Of a stretch of 64,000 bases of DNA, positions 1 through 11,750 are shown in pieces (position 1 is the stretch's first letter; every line of letters starts with the position of its first letter). Under the pieces are notes generated by a model, which worked only from the letters and a program-made list of their open reading frames with translations, was not told the DNA's origin and searched no databases. The translations under genes and the position numbers were made by a program. This DNA is from Benincasa hispida (taxonomy: Eukaryota; Streptophyta; Magnoliopsida; Cucurbitales; Cucurbitaceae): assembly GCF_009727055.1 (NCBI RefSeq), contig NC_052359.1, positions 8,539,733-8,603,732 on the forward strand. The letters are read 5' to 3'.

Positions 1-518
1 TTAGGAAAATATTTTTTCTTTTATCTCACGGTTATTATGAAACTACCAATAACCTCCCACTTAATTGGTTATTAAAGAAAAGAGATAATTATCCAATAAT
101 TAATATTATTATAAATATATATGATAACCAACTTACCATAGTATATTTATAACCTATAGTTTTAATATTTCATCTCATGAAACATATAAACCATAACTCT
201 TTTTCTATTTTATGGTACTTAATGTAAATCTCATTTACATTAATCCTCCACTTGATGTATCTCATACATCACATCGATCATATCATATATAATTGAATTA
301 CCTCTTGTCACTTTGAACATTTCAAATCAACACCAAGAACTGATTCTCAACTTGAATCTATTGAGCCACCAAGGGGACCTTATGGACTTGTAGCTCGAAG
401 CTCCAACGGTACGTGAATAACTGACTAAACTCTTTAGTCACGAGATCTACCATCCATGAACTGCTAGACACTCCACTAAAGACCGACAGCTGAACTCTCC
501 TTACTACAGATATATTAC

Positions 519-2540
519 TGTAACGACCCAAATTTCTAATATGTTTCTAGTATGCTACTTTATGCATGCATAGGTTTGGCAAAACATTTTTTTAAAGAAT
601 AATAAAATAAAAGAGATACAATTTTTATTTAATTAAATAATGCTCAAATAAGCAAACGTAAGAAATCCTAAAAAAAATTATACCGTTTGGGGTACCCCTA
701 ACCCAACTTTAAAATGAATAACAATTAAATAAATCAATAAATAAAATCAATGAATATTTCATAAGATTTTAAAATGCCTAACTCCTAAACTAGACTCTAG
801 TACATGAAACCTAAGTGCGGAAGCAGTAAACAGTCCAAATGGCCAGGTCACAGATCTCTCTTGTCATGCGCCAATCTATGGTTACCCTTACCTGAAAAAA
901 ATGAAAAGAAAAGGCTGAGGTGGCCTACTACTGGGCTCACTAGTGATCTGTTAGTCTTTCCATTGGACCAAAGTGCACAAGGGCATCATAGGCGTAGGCA
1001 TAGGCAAAGGCATAAGGGGCGAACCCGAAGGCACGCTTTCATAAGTAGTGACCCCAGAGGTCACAAACATAAACATAAGTGGTGATCCCAAAAGGACANA
1101 CGCTTTCATAAGTAGTGACCCCAGAGGTCACAAACATAAACATAAGTGGTGATCCCAAAAGGACACCGTACATAAGCATAGGGTGTGGCCTGAAGGCTCA
1201 CAACATGCGATGTGCATAGCCCAATGGCAACACTAACAGTCACTGAAATCTCAAACAGACATAAGCATGAAAACAAGGTCATAAATCATGCCAAGATCAT
1301 CCAATAGTTCACAATTTATCCATCCATCAAACTTTGCAGCGACATACAACATTGACATACTGTGACATAAGCGTAAGCTTTTAAAATTTTCATCTGACCA
1401 ACAGGCATATCAAAATATTTTATTTCAACTAAGGAACCAATAAGTAACACATGCTTGGGATTGAGGGAAAACTGGTAGTAAACCACTTACCTAAGTTTGA
1501 CCCAACGAGCAATTCAATGCAAGAACAAAAGCAACAAAACCCACACACTCGAACAATCTCCCAACACCAAAAAAAAAAATCGTCCAACCTGGCCACACAA
1601 ATAAAACAACAGTTTGACACAAAACACAATAGCATAACCCAACCTTCAAAAGCTTTGAAACTGCATCCACTTACCTAAGGATACCGAACTGTCCGAACGG
1701 ACTTTCACTTTGCCTAGTAGCCACCTTCACCACTACTAGATTCTGAAATCAACCATCAAAAGAAGAAAAAGTTTAGGGGTAAGGATAGCTTTGGCCCAAA
1801 ACAACCGATGACAAAGGGCTACCAAAAGAATCCGAAACTCAAACCCAAACTAGAAGGTCGGGCAGAACCAACCCCGATTCGACGACAACTGGAACTGTCT
1901 GTGTTAGGACAGGCGGATGACGCTTGGACTGGGCTGGCGGTTGGCGAACTTGGCAGGGCGCGACTGGAGAAGATGGAAGCTGAGTGCGAGCAGCGCTGTC
2001 CTAAGCGGCCAAGCAGCTCAAACCTACAGCGGGATGCACGAAATTAAAAAGAAGGAGTTTCCTGACGCGCGATGGTCGTCGAACGAAAGGAGGTGCGACT
2101 GCGAGCAGTTAGACTTGTGGCGTATGTCGGACGAAACGAAGCGCGACTGCGAGTGGCTGGACTTGCGGTGGACTCCTCGTGCAGCTGGACTAAGAAGATC
2201 GGCTGGGAAGAAAAGAAAAATTTGGAGAGGCGGCAACTACTGGGAGGAAGAGAAGAAGAAGAAGAAAATTCTTTTTTTTTTCTCTACTACACGCTTTCTG
2301 AGGCACCCTATTTAAAAAAATACAAACCCTTAACCCTACTTCTTTTAGGAAAAGGTAAAACAACCCAAAAGTAAATAGATATAAACAACTAAATAGATAA
2401 ATATAACCCCCAACTTCTTTTGCCAAAAACTCCAACCACTACTAAAATATTAAGAAAAACCTAAACTTTTCCCTTTAAATAAAAGAAACGATCAATTGCA
2501 CAGATTAATTCAAATCTTACCTAGATTTCAGGGCGTTACA
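519..2540 (-). mobile_element. Family D LTR (TGTAAC...GTTACA), nested in the family A LTR
   Basis: A 2.0-kb insert begins TGTAACGACCC and ends GGGCGTTACA, so its ends are inverted repeats of each other. The word TATTA occurs on both sides (513-517 and 2541-2545), with one extra C at the left junction. Related family A copies read straight through this position (for example ACAGATATATTTCTGTGTCC near 39260), which gives the empty site. The minus strand carries the same landmarks as the plus-strand copy at 29290-31100 (for example AGGTAAGT followed by GTTTA). It is most likely a solo LTR of a gypsy-type element. Open frames inside it are low-complexity and not convincing genes. Confidence 0.75.
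1034..1165. repeat. 67-bp tandem duplication with an ambiguous base
   Basis: A 67-bp unit (1034-1100) is followed by a near-perfect second copy (1101-1165), each beginning CGCTTTCATAAG and ending AAAAGGACA. An undetermined base (N) stands at 1099 at the end of the first unit, so the copy number in the assembly may be unreliable here. It lies inside the D-family LTR. Confidence 0.9.
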
Positions 2541-3401
2541 TATTATGTGTCCATATCAACCAATCAGCAGTGCGATAACCCTTCATAGATCGCTCGTAAG
2601 TACAGCTGAGCCAATAACCGTTATGCTCCTGTAGTTACATCTAACTTCTTAAGTACCACTGATCCCTCTAATGAACATAAGTCATAATCCTACTATGACT
2701 GTTCTCTCTTCCAAAGAAGTTGTGGCCACTATGTTCAAGACCCGGAATCAGCCCTTAAAGGAGCAATCTATCTATTTACCCCTGCTTCGGGGATGGAGTG
2801 AATTCTATCTTGTGTAACTGAGTTTCCAACTCCCAAATCAGACAAGTGCCCAAAAAGGTAGGTATGTTGAGTTGGCAATTTGGCCACTCTCACCCATACT
2901 AATCAAAAGACCGCCCTCAAAGGCAGAAGTTCCCAAAACACTAAGGATTGAGATCATGTCACCTATGGTCGTTTAGGTGAGATGTAAGTCTCCAGTATCA
3001 ACGGTGTTATATATAAAGACTAGTCATCTCGTGGTCCGGTCTTATGCAAACTCTTTGTATAGGACACCCCTACTCGCATGTCTCCACATGAATGGTCAGG
3101 ATCTACCATTTATAGTAGTTTGCAACACTTGCAAACCTCTATAAAACGGGTCGTATCCGTAGTGTCACAAGGATCAGGTATCCCACTTTAATCCTTATAC
3201 TACAGACCTGTTTAGGTTATCACTTAAGGCATGATCCACTTGTATATCTCATATATGCTTAAGTATTCATATAATAACTTTGGAGCTTTGTTTATTGGAT
3301 ATGAGTAAATGCCAAGTAAAATAACTCTTATTTTATTCATAACAATGTGTAAAGTTTACAAACTACGAAACTCCAGGAGAATTAGGACACCAATCCCAAC
3401 A

Positions 3402-3734
3402 AATTTATCATAGGAAAAGTGCATCATAAACCATCATCATAACAAACTAAGCAACAGAGTAAGAAAACAATTAAGCTCACAACATTGTCCGAGCACAACA
3501 CTCAAGGTCCCCAAGCTAATATATAAACACTACCCAATGGGTACCCCACCCCCAACTTAAGTTGATACATTGCCTCAATGTATCTTTACTCTATGATCTA
3601 TGAAAAAAAAAAAAAAAAAGACAAGGGAACAAAAAAACTCCCCTGTAAACGTTCTCGTGCACGAGGTGGTGGGTAGGCTGCCACTCACTTCAATTTGGTT
3701 CTTCTTTCTTTTTCATTTTGTCAGGCCAGATTTA
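3402..3734 (-). mobile_element. Gypsy internal remnant with polypurine-like tract
   Basis: The minus strand of 3541-3560 reads as a G-rich run (AAGTTGGGGGTGGGGTACC), the form expected of a polypurine tract. The same motif recurs at about 47180-47205 in the gypsy block inside the MULE, followed in both by a stretch containing GTGCA...GGTGGTGG. I read this as the internal 3' part of the older minus-strand gypsy element. There is no gene here. Confidence 0.5.
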
Positions 3735-5098
3735 TGTCGTCAATAAACCCAAATCCAAACAAATAAATTTATAAAATCACCGAAGCACTACTTATACTAC
3801 TAGGTAGCACAAATGGCAAGCACGGGGTCAAACCACATAAAGGCCAAGAATTAGGTATCTCCTATGCTAAATTTGACTATAGAAAGCAGTAAAAACGGGG
3901 GTTTTGGTTTGATTGACAGGAAAACTAAATGCAGCAAAGTAAGATAGGCTGAAAAAGAGAGAGATCGAACACAAGATTACCTTCATTAGTTTAGAGATCA
4001 TAGGGATTTCTATGAATCAAATAATCAATTAATTAAAAAAACAATCACGAATTAACTATTTCTCAAGTCTAAACAAATGTAGGGACAACCCATACAAACT
4101 CCCTAATGAGAATCAACATGCCGTTAATCCCTAATTTGACTAAACTCGTTATAAAGGCAATTTACTTAATTAATTGTATTACGTTGTTCGATTGATTAAG
4201 AAATTTAACAAGAATGGCCAATTCTATCATAATGTATTTCCAATCTTTGGGTTTTATTATCAATTAGATGATCCTAGATAGCCTAAAAATCATGCCATAA
4301 TTCAAATTAAAAACTTTTGCCACTTAATTAAGCATGCTTTCAATGCAATTACGGACATAAAAAACACACATAACAAATACAAACATATAAGAAATTTGAG
4401 TCATCAATTCATCAATCTTATATGCTTATGCTAGATATTGAATCAAAGAATGAAAATCGTAAAGAAACATAAAGATCCAATAAAAAATCCATAACAAATG
4501 TCATAAAATTCAAGAAAATCCTTATTAATCTAACAAGCTGACGTTGTGGCCTTCAATCATTCATCAAATCCGACTCACGATGTCAAGATTTACAATTACA
4601 ACTAAAAAATAAAGGAAATCTCATGAGTTTTGGCCTAAGATAGCCAAAACCGAGCAACATACTCTCTAAGACAGTCTAACTCTCCTCTCCCTTTTACCTA
4701 ATTTAGAAATAAACAATTTATATTGAAGTTGCAGTCTTGCAAGGCTAGTAGGAGCATTGCGACGCTCTTTTTGATCTAGCCCTTGAGCGTTGGGGTAGAG
4801 GCACAATGCTAGGTGTGAAGCTTACTTGCAGCGAGCGCACGCGCGGATGCATTTGCATTCCGTTAATCTTTGCAGCGTTGCAATGCTAATGGTACCGTTG
4901 TGACACTGCCTTGTATATGAGCTTAGTGCCTTATAGCTTTGCATTATAGCATTGAGTGAAGGTTGCAATGCTCCGTTCAGGGGTATTTTGGTCATTTATT
5001 CTCCTTTAAAGCCTAGGTGCTTAAATTATCTCTAAATTGCTTTAAATTAACCCCGTTTGACATCTTAAGCTTGATTCTACCTCTTTGGTGTTCAATAC
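3735..5098 (-). mobile_element. Gypsy family G LTR, left copy
   Basis: This 1.36-kb stretch is similar along its length to 14910-16258 (same order of blocks: ACCGAA...ACTACTT near the left end, AAATTTGAGTCATCAATTCA in the middle, GGGGTATTTTGGTCATTT and CTACCTCTTTGGTG at the right). The two copies bracket gag-like sequence on the minus strand and a primer-site-like sequence next to the right copy, so they are read as the two LTRs of one minus-strand gypsy element. Near 4740-4960 it contains several diverged forms of the word AGCGTTGCAACGCT. Confidence 0.6.
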
Positions 5099-5171
5099 TT
5101 AATGATGTTTACATGCACGGGATGGTAGGTAAGAGGTCGACTTCATTTGATTCATCTTTCTTCTTTAGGAC

Positions 5172-6798
5172 TGATAGCTTGTAGAAATAGAAGCTATTGT
5201 AGCCTTTTACTTAGAATCATGAGGGTTGATGAGCAGAATATGTGTTGATATTGATAAGAATTCAGGTGAAAAAGTGAGCTTGCATCGATCAGTAATGAAA
5301 ATCCCCACTAACCCTATATCATTCGTTATTCTGCGTCAAATTATCTATTTTTGTAGCTATCGTAGGAATAGATCGCATACGTTGATCCCAAACCATCGCA
5401 AAGTTGATCGCATGCGTTGATCTTTATAAAGACTAGTTCATCGCATGGACTGCTGCAGCTATAGAGTGATAACCGGGAAAAGAAGATCGATCGCAAAGTG
5501 GAATGCGTTGATACTTTAGAAGAATTGATCATGAATGCATACCTTGGGAGTATCAAAGAAATATGATGATGCTGACATTTCACCTACCGCGTCAGAAGTG
5601 GCAGTGATTCAGAGTGGGACTACCAATATTGTTGGCGTTTGAGCTCTATAAATAGAGCCTTGGAGCCCAATTCAAGCCATCTGAGTCTCTGCCTTGGGCA
5701 GATTCTTATAATCACATATGAGAGCGTGGACAAGAAATTTTTTTAGAGTTCTTCACTTACATAATTCCGAGTGACAATCGAAGCTTCGTCGGAGATAGAG
5801 CTCAAGAGAGACTACTCCACTGCCCCTCCATGCCACCACCGGCAGCCTTGACATATATCTGATGGAAGTAAGAGATTGCCTACATCTAGCCCTCCACCTC
5901 TTTTCTTATCTCTGTATTGTATTACATTTTGGCTTAAGACATTAATACATTTTGTAATCAATGCATCTCTTTAGTTTCTTCAACCCCATCTTCATTATCT
6001 TTTTCTACTTTATCATCTTTTACTTTCATCACAGTTAAGTGTTGATTGTAAGAGTTATCACATACTCAATCATGCGATATAGAGAAATGATGCATGTAGC
6101 AAACCACCGAGAGGTGTGCGTTACGCGAGTATAGTGAGTCAATCCTCTTTGCTTAGTGTGAGGCTATCGCAATGCTTGTCTATGAGCTGATTAGCTATAA
6201 CCAACTACCCGAGAGAGTAAGTAGTGGAACTCACTAAGTAAAGTAAGCAGTGTTCCTAAAGATAGGAATAATCTTATGCTCAATGTAACCATACATTATA
6301 GAGATATAAGCATGTGGCTGACCACCAAGAGGTGTGTGATGCTTTAGTATGGCGAGCTAGGATTACCTTTGCGATCAAGCTTAATGATGCGGTGAATTTA
6401 TCCTTTCCACAATTCTATTTTTCCATGCATTTATTACACATTAACAGTTGTCGCATCTCAACCAGTTCTCATAGTCAAACTTCCATTGCTCAGTCTATTT
6501 AGTTAGGAGTAGAAGTAGCGCATAGTTAATTAACTTCTTTCGTTTTATTTTTATTCACCACCTCAAACGCATTACTTCACAAACATCATTTAGTTACAAG
6601 TCCATGTGTTCGACCTCGGATCATCCCGAGAAACTTGCGTTCTCATTATACTTGGCAAAGGAGCAAGAAAACTTGTGACAGGAATGCATGGTCATCGCAT
6701 ACACGATTAACGCATACTACATACTCTTCAATTTTAACGCATGACCATTAACGCATAGAAATCAACGCATATCATGAGATTACATTTTCCTTTCACCA
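5172..6798 (+). repeat. 5' LTR of element B
   Basis: This 1,627-bp LTR begins TGATAGC and ends CACCA. It is the uninterrupted version of the LTR at 8332-11745, and its block CAGTGTTCCTAAAGATAGG near 6250 shows the unoccupied target of the solo LTR inserted in the other copy. Confidence 0.8.
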
Positions 6799-6804
6799 AG
6801 TTTT

Positions 6805-6822
6805 TGGCATCGTTGCCAAGGA
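6805..6822 (+). other. tRNA-Asp-type primer binding site (degenerate)
   Basis: TGGCATCGTTGCCAAGGA, 6 bp inside the 5' LTR, matches the expected complement of the plant tRNA-Asp 3' end at 14 of 18 positions. The better-preserved minus-strand form is at 25805-25822. Confidence 0.75.
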
Positions 6823-8331
6823 CTTGAAAGCTATTAGTTTGTTAAGTTTTATGTTTTCGCAGGCACCTTTTTGGTCTTAGGCGTATTGTGGCTTGTGCGA
6901 CCAAGTTGCAAACAATATTTGAATGAAGGTGCTGCGCCCGAATTCGATATTGACCCTGAGATTGAAAGTCTATCTGTCCATGAGTTGGAAGCAATCTTAG
7001 GAGTGTAGTAACCGCCATGCGGCCAATGAATGTTTGAAGCTCTGGTGGTCGAGACAACGAGTTCCTTGACCTAAGCAGCCGTGTCCAATCTTCTGCATGG
7101 AAGAGTCCTTGCAGTGACTTCACTCTAATTCCTCTGGGGACGTCTTCTACTCTATCTTTACTTTTCTTTCCTAGTTAACTTCTTTAGTTTATTTATTTGA
7201 TTATTTTCGTTTTGGATTTGCGGCTACTTTTCTTAGATATGGTGTTGCGATCGTTCCTTTTTGATGCGATCATAATTTCCTCTCAGTGTGTTGTTTCGAA
7301 AGAAGAATTCTCTCCATCATTCAACGTATGACTATTTCTTCTGCATGAATGCTAAATTATTGATGCAATTGATATTCTGCTCGCATGTTTCTTTTTTTGT
7401 TATCTTTCATGTGTTATTCTTTTGAAATTCTCCTTTGCCTGTTTGCTTTCTTTTGCGTTGATAGATTAACATCCACAATGATACCTATGTAAATTCACTA
7501 CATCCACTAACTAAACGTTGCATGGCTCACCTCGCTTTAGTAGCTTCTTCAAAGTTTGACAGTCTTAAGTTTTATTATGTGCAAACCTCTGCTCAAACCT
7601 CTTTTACCGCATTTCTAAAGAGTTTGTCTTTAGCTTTTTGGCATGGTCCCTACCATTCTCTAAATTTGGGGGTGGGAGTGGTCTGGGCAAATGCGTCCAT
7701 TTTAAACATTGCGATGATTCTTCAAAAAAAAAAAAAATCATAATAAAAACTCCACTGTCAGCGCAAAGGGGAGACCTAAGCTGATATGAGTTAAAGTTGT
7801 GAAAGGTATTTCCCCGTAGTTGGATACTTTGCATGACACCTGTGCAGGTAAGCCAAAACAAAAGTAGGTGACCAAAATCAATGCATGATAATAACTCCAC
7901 TGTCTAGCACAAGCTAAAATTAGCTAAGACAAAAGTTGAGTTGAATATGGCACGCAATCGAAGTTGGATGCTCGCATGACACCCATGAGGGCAAGCCAAA
8001 ACGAAGAGCGTAACTAGGTTTAACGTTTCAATTTAATAATGAATTGCAAAGCTTTAAATCGGTTTAGACGATCACATTGTAAAAAGCTAAAAGCAAAGTT
8101 GTCTGCGATGAGTAAACAATTTTGAGCGGAGGCTTGCCAGAATTAATCTTAGGGAATATCTCTTAAAATAAGTGGCTAAGTTTGAGGAGAGTGCTGCTAC
8201 AAAGGTTAGAGGTGCAAGTGAATTATATTTTGAGAGGCTGATCAACGCAAAGGAAGAGTTAGAGGGTAAGTTTTGAATTTCCTTAGTATAAGACATACTT
8301 GAGGACAAGCATGATTCTAAATTTTGGGGTG
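6823..8331 (+). mobile_element. Non-coding interior of element B
   Basis: There is no open frame of useful length and no recognisable retroelement domain. The stretch at about 6870-7150 is repeated on the minus strand at about 25440-25795, so it is a conserved leader of this family rather than host sequence. Just before LTR2 stands ATTTTGGGGTG (8321-8331), a short polypurine-like tract. An A-run and the word GGGGAGACC near 7725-7775 are not interpretable. Confidence 0.6.
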
Positions 8332-11300
8332 TGATAGCTTGTAGAAATGCAAGCTATTGTAGCCTTTTACTTAGAATCATGAGGGTTAATGAGCAGAATA
8401 TGCATTGATATTGATAAGAATTCATGTGGCAAAGTGAGCTTGTGTCGATCAACAATGAAAATCCCCATTAACTCTATATCATGTGTTATTCTGCGTCAAA
8501 ATGTCTATTTTTGTAGCTATCGCAGGAATTGATCGCATGCGTTGATCCTAGACCATCACAAAGTTGATCGCATGCGTTGATCTTTATGAAGACCAATTCA
8601 TCGCATGGAATGCCACAACTATAGAGTGATAACCGTGATAGAAGATCGACCACAAAGTGGGTGGAATGCATTGATACTTCAGAAGAATCGATCATGAATG
8701 CATACCTTGGGAGTATCAAAGAGATAGATGATGCTGACATTTCACCTACCGCATCAGAAGTGACAGTGATTCAGAGTGGGACTACCAATGTTGTCGATGT
8801 TTGAGCTCTATAAATTGAGCCCTGGAGCCCAAATTCAAGCCATCCGAGTCTCTGCTTTGGGCAGATTCTTGTGATCACAGATGAGAGCATGAGCAAGACA
8901 TTCTTTGAGAGTTCTTCACTTCCACAACCCTTTCCAAGTGACGACCGGAGCTTCGCTGGAGATAGAGCTCGAGAGAGACTACTCCACTGCTCATCCATGG
9001 CATCACAACAGCCTTGTCGTACATTTGATAGAAGCAAAAGATTGCCTACATCTAGCCCTCCATCTCTCTTCTTATCTCTGTATTGTATTACATTTTGGCT
9101 GAAAACATTTGTAATCAATGCACCTCTTTAGTTCCTTCAACCTCATCTTCATCATCTTCTTCTACTTTATCATTTTTTACTTTCATCACAGAGAAGTATG
9201 TGTTGCGCGAGTATATTAAGTCAATCCTCTTTGCTTAGCGCAAGGCTATCACAATGTTTATCTATGAGTTGAGTTGCTATAACCAATTGTCCGAGAGGGT
9301 AAGTAGTGGAACTCACTAGCAAAGTAAGCAGTGTTCCTGTGGAATGTATCAGCAACAGCGGAAGTAACAAGAATCATTTAAGCACTCTAATTCATTAATT
9401 TTGGCAAAATATAAAGCATGCTGTTGCAGAAAACAAGTGAGTTTCATGACATACCTTTGTAGAACCTCTTTAAAGCACGATCTTTAGCTGCAATCTTCTC
9501 CAAATCTTGTTGCGGACCACCTCAAGATCTTCCCCACTATTCTCTTGGTGCTCTAGATTGAATTATGGGACTCAAAACAAGTTTGAATCAAGGGATGATG
9601 GAGAATTGCTTATAACAACAATCTTGTTGAAGAACACTTTCTTCAGCACGAATTTTCTCTAAAATTCTCTTTTGATTGCATGCCTCAAATTCACTTCAAT
9701 CTCTTCAATATATTGTAGATCATCATGCAAGGAAGAGAGTTGCATGAGTTGCAGTTCATGCTTGGAGTTAATGAAGAAAAGGAAATGGAAAATGTGTGAG
9801 CATGAAAAAGATGGATAATGGAAAAACTTATTTTTCCATTTGTGTATTTTTTTTCCAGTTTTCCAATTTTATCTCAAAATCAAAACTTGATTTATTTTTA
9901 CAAAATCCATTTTGATTTTAAAATTGAAAATTTTAATTTTATAAAATTGATTTCATAAATTAATTTTTAAATAAAACTAATTAATTTAATATCAAATATT
10001 AAATTAATTTTTATACACATCCATTTTTATATATTTAAATATAAATTCTCCTATTCCATTTAATTCTCAAATTAAACATGTAATTATATCTCATATAATT
10101 ACCAATTTTCTTAATTCTAATTTGAACGTTTCAAATCAACTTATCACGCTATTCTAGAGCTTGTCCATTACGAGCTAGTAAGCGGACCTCGCGAACCTAC
10201 AGATCATGGGCTCCAATGATCCAAGATTAATTGGCTAAACTCATTAGACCAGATTTATCCCCATTTGTTAACTAATGGGTCACTCCATTAAAGCCCATAG
10301 TTGCATTCGCCTCACTGTATTATGGCCACATGATTTAACCATAATCAGCAAGTCGACCCTTCATAGGTTGTTCGTAATAACGGTTGGGACAAATATCTGT
10401 TTTACCCCCAAGATTACGTCTTATTCCTCAATTTCCTACTGATTCTTTAATGAACAACTGGTTTGTGATCCAATTACTAAACTAAACTCTCTCAGCCCAG
10501 TGAGAGGGTGGGGCCCCTTGTTCAAGACTTGGATTCAGTACTTGAGAGAACAACCTTTCTTCTATCCCTAAATCGGGTAGGCGTGAATTTCGTCTTGCAC
10601 CCTATGTCCCTAGCCATCTATTAGGTCTTACCCCTAAAATGGGAGGCTTATTGAGCCGGCGCTGTTGAGCCAACCTTCATCTATGCAAATCTAAGGATAA
10701 TCCCGAATAAACATGAGTTCATAGTTAGCTTAGGATTAAGATCGAGTTACCTAGGTCATCTAGGTGAAATAGTCAGTCTTATACAGTAAACAACGTTATA
10801 AAGTAAGAGTGACTTATTTCTTGGTTTGATCTTATGCAAACTCATTGCATAGGACGCCCCCACTCCTTATGTCATAATATGTACGAATTACGATCACATC
10901 GTATGTAGCACTTTACAACTCTTTGTAACAACTACAGAGTAGGCCGCATCCAATAGTGTTATAGAATAAGGTACCCAACCTTATTCGTATACCATAGATC
11001 ATTTTGACTATTTACTCGAACCTGGTCCACTCTTATGTTTCCACATAAAGTTCAAGTACTCATGTAATAGTCATGGGTTTTAGTTTATTGGATTTAGACT
11101 TTCATACCATTTAAGAAATCAATAATAAGTTTATTGATTATAGAAAATGTTTATCATTTTACAAACTGCGAGTTTTTAGGACATAAAACCAAACAGTTCC
11201 TTGAGATAAGAATAATCTTATGCTCAACGCAACCATGTGTTATAGAGATATAAGCATGTGGCTGATCACCGAGAGGTGTGCGATGCGTTAGTGTGGCGAG

Positions 11301-11745
11301 CTAGGATTACCCTTGCGACCAAGCTTAATGATATGATGAATTTATCCCTTCTCCACAATTCTATTTCTCCAAGCATTTTATCACGCGTTAACAGTTGCCG
11401 CATCTCTACCGATTCTCATAGTCAAACTTTCATTGCTCAATTTGTTTAGCTAGGAGTAGGAGTAATGAATAGTTAATTAACTTCTTTCTTTTTATTTTTA
11501 TTCACCGCCTCAAACGCATTACGTCGCAAACATCATTTAGTTACAAGTCTCTGTGTTTGACCTCGGATCATCCTGAGAAACTTACATTCTCGTTATACTT
11601 GATGAGAGAGCAAGAAAACTTGTGATAGGAATGCATGATCATCGCATACACGGTTAACGCATATGGCATACTCTTAAGTTTTAACTAATGACCATCAATG
11701 CATAGAAATCAACGCATATCATGAGATTACATTTTCGTCTCACCA
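8332..11745 (+). repeat. 3' LTR of element B, split by a solo LTR
   Basis: This is the same LTR as 5172-6798, about 1,551 bp once the nested insert (9338-11195 plus one 5-bp duplication) is subtracted. It ends CACCA at 11745, followed by AGGGC. Confidence 0.8.
9338..11195 (-). mobile_element. Solo LTR of family A with perfect 5-bp duplication
   Basis: The 1,858-bp insert begins TGTGGAATG and ends AAACCAAACA, giving the canonical TG...CA. It is flanked on both sides by GTTCC (9333-9337 and 11196-11200). The paralogous LTR at 5172-6798 has a single GTTCC and no insert at the same point (about 6250-6256), confirming the boundaries. The minus strand opens TGTTTGGTTTTATGTCC, the family A start. 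No internal region or second LTR is present, so this is a solo LTR left by LTR-LTR recombination. Confidence 0.92.
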
Positions 11746-11750
11746 AGGGC

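Larger units (their letters stand above)
1..3401 (-). mobile_element. Family A LTR, minus strand, cut by the window edge
   Basis: This is one LTR of the dominant long-LTR family, read on the minus strand. Its right boundary is the reverse complement of TGTTGGGATTGG (ending at 3401). The body shows the family's conserved blocks, such as runs matching the copies at 9338-11195, 23100-25113 and 40522-42525 (for example the stretch around the word ACTCTTTAGTCACGAGATC near 430-450 and the block around 2760-2800). The left end lies outside the window, so length and target duplication are unknown. It is split by the D-family LTR at 519-2540. No coding capacity is seen; the short open frames in it are chance. 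Identity as an LTR is strong; assignment to Copia rests on the primer site next to the sister copy at 17266-19151. Confidence 0.75.
5172..11745 (+). mobile_element. Non-autonomous gypsy element B (LTR, tRNA-Asp primer site, LTR)
   Basis: Two LTR copies starting TGATAGCTTGTAG (5172 and 8332) and ending TTTCACCA/TCTCACCA (6798 and 11745) flank 1,533 bp of interior. The element is flanked by AGGAC (5167-5171) and AGGGC (11746-11750), a target duplication with one mismatch. Just inside LTR1 is a primer site (6805-6822) resembling the tRNA-Asp-complementary form TGGCGCCGTTGCCGGGGA at 14 of 18 bases, as in Athila-type gypsy elements. The interior has no readable gag, protease, reverse transcriptase or integrase, so mobility would have depended on a partner element. 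LTR2 is interrupted by the solo LTR at 9338-11195. A related fragment on the minus strand lies at 25114-26364. Confidence 0.8.

Noticed and set aside
804..1085. Open frame of 93 codons rich in His, Lys and Arg
   Set aside because: It lies in a D-family LTR, overlaps the 67-bp tandem repeat and has no family resemblance.
1917..2374. Overlapping open frames of 100-132 codons on both strands
   Set aside because: All are inside the same LTR in a GC-richer patch; no domain, and they are shadows of each other.
8771..9131. Open frames of 86-115 codons on both strands
   Set aside because: They lie in LTR2 of element B; the corresponding part of LTR1 is not open, so there is no sign of selection for coding.
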